DNA from: Byssochlamys sp. IMV 00236
Taxonomy: Eukaryota > Ascomycota > Eurotiomycetes > Eurotiales > Thermoascaceae
Assembly: GCA_001931875.2 (NCBI GenBank)
Contig: MSJH02000190.1
Coordinates: 1 to 21,011 of the forward strand
Reading direction: 5' to 3'
Length of the DNA: 21,011 nucleotides
Shown: positions 19,768 through 21,011 of the stretch, piece by piece
How positions within the stretch are numbered: position 1 is the first letter of the stretch
Layout of the letters: each line of letters opens with the position of its first letter
The notes under the pieces: generated by a model
What the model was told of the DNA's origin: nothing
The model's input: only the letters and a program-made list of their open reading frames with translations
The model's database searches: none
Translations under genes and position numbers: made by a program

Positions 19768-21011
19768 TTAGCGTCTTGATCTTTTAGAAGGACGTCTTGA
19801 GCTAGAGCGGGAGCGGGAGGGCGTAGAAGAGCGGGAACGATAGCGAGAACGAGAGGGTGGAGAGCGTGAACGATAGCGAGATCGAGGAGGTGTACGAGAG
19901 CGAGAGCGATAGCGCTGTCGAGGGGGCGTGCGAGAACGAGAACGGTAAGCGGAACGAGGTGTACGCGAACGATGGCGAGGACGGGAACGTGGAGGTGTAC
20001 GGGATCGAGAAGGCGTACGAGAGCGAGAACGATATCGGGCACGAGGAGGGGTACGAGAACGAGAATGAGAACTAGAGTAGTTGTCGCTATCACTTTCACT
20101 GTCACTGCTACTGTCACTGCTGGAGTCACTATCATCACTATCGCTACCACTGCTGCTGCTGTCACTGCTGTCACTGCTATCGCTTCCTGAGCTACTGTCA
20201 CTGCTGTCTCTTCGCTTCATGATCTGTTTGGGTGCATTTCTCAACCATTCACGCAAATCTTCAGTCAATGCGCCAAGACCAATACTTGTCCAGTAGTTGA
20301 TAGCAAAACGGGTGTTCTTTGGATTGTCCTTGGGGAACATGCCAGAAAATGGTTCTTGCATGAAGGGATCAAGCATACGTTCCTTGAGAACCTTAAGCCC
20401 AATAAACTCGTTGATTTCTTGAAAGAGAATTTTTACAAAAATACGAGAGGCAGATGTAGTGTCTTCTTCATTTAATTTAATAATCTGGAATGCTGTCCAT
20501 GGTAGTGCGTCCGTGTTGAATAAGTGTGCAAAGAGTTTAGCAATGTTGCGAAGTCTGTTTGTTTCGTAACGGTGAATTGTATTATACACTTCTTCAAAGC
20601 AATGAACAAAGTTGTCTACCCAAATACGGTTGAGCTTACAGAAGCGTTCTGCCATTAAACCATAGTATTTGAGATAAGTACGCTCTTGAGAGCAACATTC
20701 GATGACCATGTTACAAAGCTCAATCTTGAAAGATAAAGTCAGTATAAAATATGACAACACATATATCTTTAACTTACCTCATGTCCTTCTGGCACATGTA
20801 ACTTCATCAACTTGTGACAAGCTTCTTCAAAATTGACACTGGACATTACTGTTAAATATATCTTTCGACGTAATTCAATCAAATCTGCGTTTGTTTTATC
20901 TACAATTTCCATTGTCTCTTCATCTTCTTCTGACTCTTCTTCACTTTCATCGCTTCCAGATGTTCCACTTTCATCTTCAGACTCATCATCACCCAAAATT
21001 TCAGCCTTGAT
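19768..21011 (-). CDS. CWC22: Pre-mRNA-splicing factor CWC22, 3' part (MA3 domain and RS tail)
   Basis: Two exons are visible: 21011-20778 (running off the window edge) and 20724-19768, joined in frame across a 53-base GTAAGT..CAAG intron, giving 396 residues. The part begins in the acidic linker after the MIF4G domain (GDDESEDESGTSG), then DLIELRRKIYLTVMSSVNFE and the MA3 domain (ECCSQERTYLKYYGLMAERF, YETNRLRNIAKLFAHL, LPWTAFQIIKLNEEDTTSAS, FPKDNPKNTRFAINYWTSIG). The C-terminal 140 residues are a Ser/Asp stretch followed by an Arg-Ser tail with repeated YRSRSRTPPR units ending RPSKRSRR. CWC22 is a spliceosome component required for catalytic activation; in animals it also recruits the eIF4A3 core of the exon junction complex. 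The N-terminal half, including the MIF4G domain, lies beyond the window. Confidence 0.96.
19775..20215 (-). repeat. Low-complexity coding repeats in the CWC22 C-terminus
   Basis: About 200 bases of TCA/AGT/GAC-type triplets encode Ser/Asp runs, followed by about 290 bases of imperfect repeats encoding YRSRSRTPP(R/S)-like units. The repetitive DNA creates long spurious open frames in other phases and on the plus strand. Confidence 0.85.

Noticed and set aside
19602..20201. 199-codon minus-strand frame rich in Val/Ala/Leu, and plus-strand frames nearby
   Set aside because: Shifted or antisense readings of the repetitive Ser/Asp and Arg-Ser coding DNA of CWC22.
1..21011. CRISPR array, bacterial-type operon or rRNA/tRNA genes
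   Set aside because: No regularly spaced repeats, no operon structure and no recognisable RNA gene; the split genes show a eukaryotic nuclear origin.

Overview
The window looks like nuclear DNA of an early-diverging filamentous fungus, most likely Mucorales/Mucoromycota. It is AT-rich, its genes are interrupted by short introns (51-74 bases) with GT..AG ends and TTAAC/CTAAC-like branch sites, and its proteins are fungal: a Mak2/Chk1-type hybrid histidine kinase, a Zn2Cys6 regulator, a Nam9-type mitochondrial ribosomal protein and CWC22. The decayed transposon-related fragments also recall families I associate with Mucorales. Assignments rest on reading translations and motifs; no database was searched.

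Layout. Positions 1-1660 are accessory DNA: a 297-bp MITE-like element with about 65-bp terminal inverted repeats and a perfect 8-bp target duplication, then a decayed gene split by a second, 393-bp element with perfect 31-bp inverted repeats. Positions 1667-8784 (minus) hold one very large gene that I could splice completely: nine exons, 2217 codons, encoding a kinase-like domain, P-loop ATPase, helical region, GAF, histidine kinase and receiver. Positions 8785-9903 are non-coding with a CA microsatellite. An unrecognised 156-codon gene lies at 9904-10374 (minus). Positions 10445-13896 are a graveyard of mobile-gene remnants (LINE-type reverse transcriptase C-terminus, a nuclease-like fragment, a DUF4218-like transposon gene), framed by two 110-bp direct repeats that are 97% identical.

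From 14357 to the end, genes are dense and intact: ribosomal protein eL8 (minus, with an ATG-only first coding exon), a Zn2Cys6 transcription factor (minus, 4 exons), mitochondrial ribosomal protein uS4m (minus, with a GC-AG intron), a divergent four-helix membrane protein (plus), and the 3' part of the splicing factor CWC22 (minus, running off the right edge).

The genes do not form one pathway. The intact ones are independent housekeeping, signalling and regulatory genes with their own short promoters. The most notable locus is the giant histidine kinase, whose N-terminal kinase-like domain has lost its catalytic residues. The most notable DNA-level signals are the two inverted-repeat elements at the left and the repeated promoter-like block found upstream of two genes and once alone.
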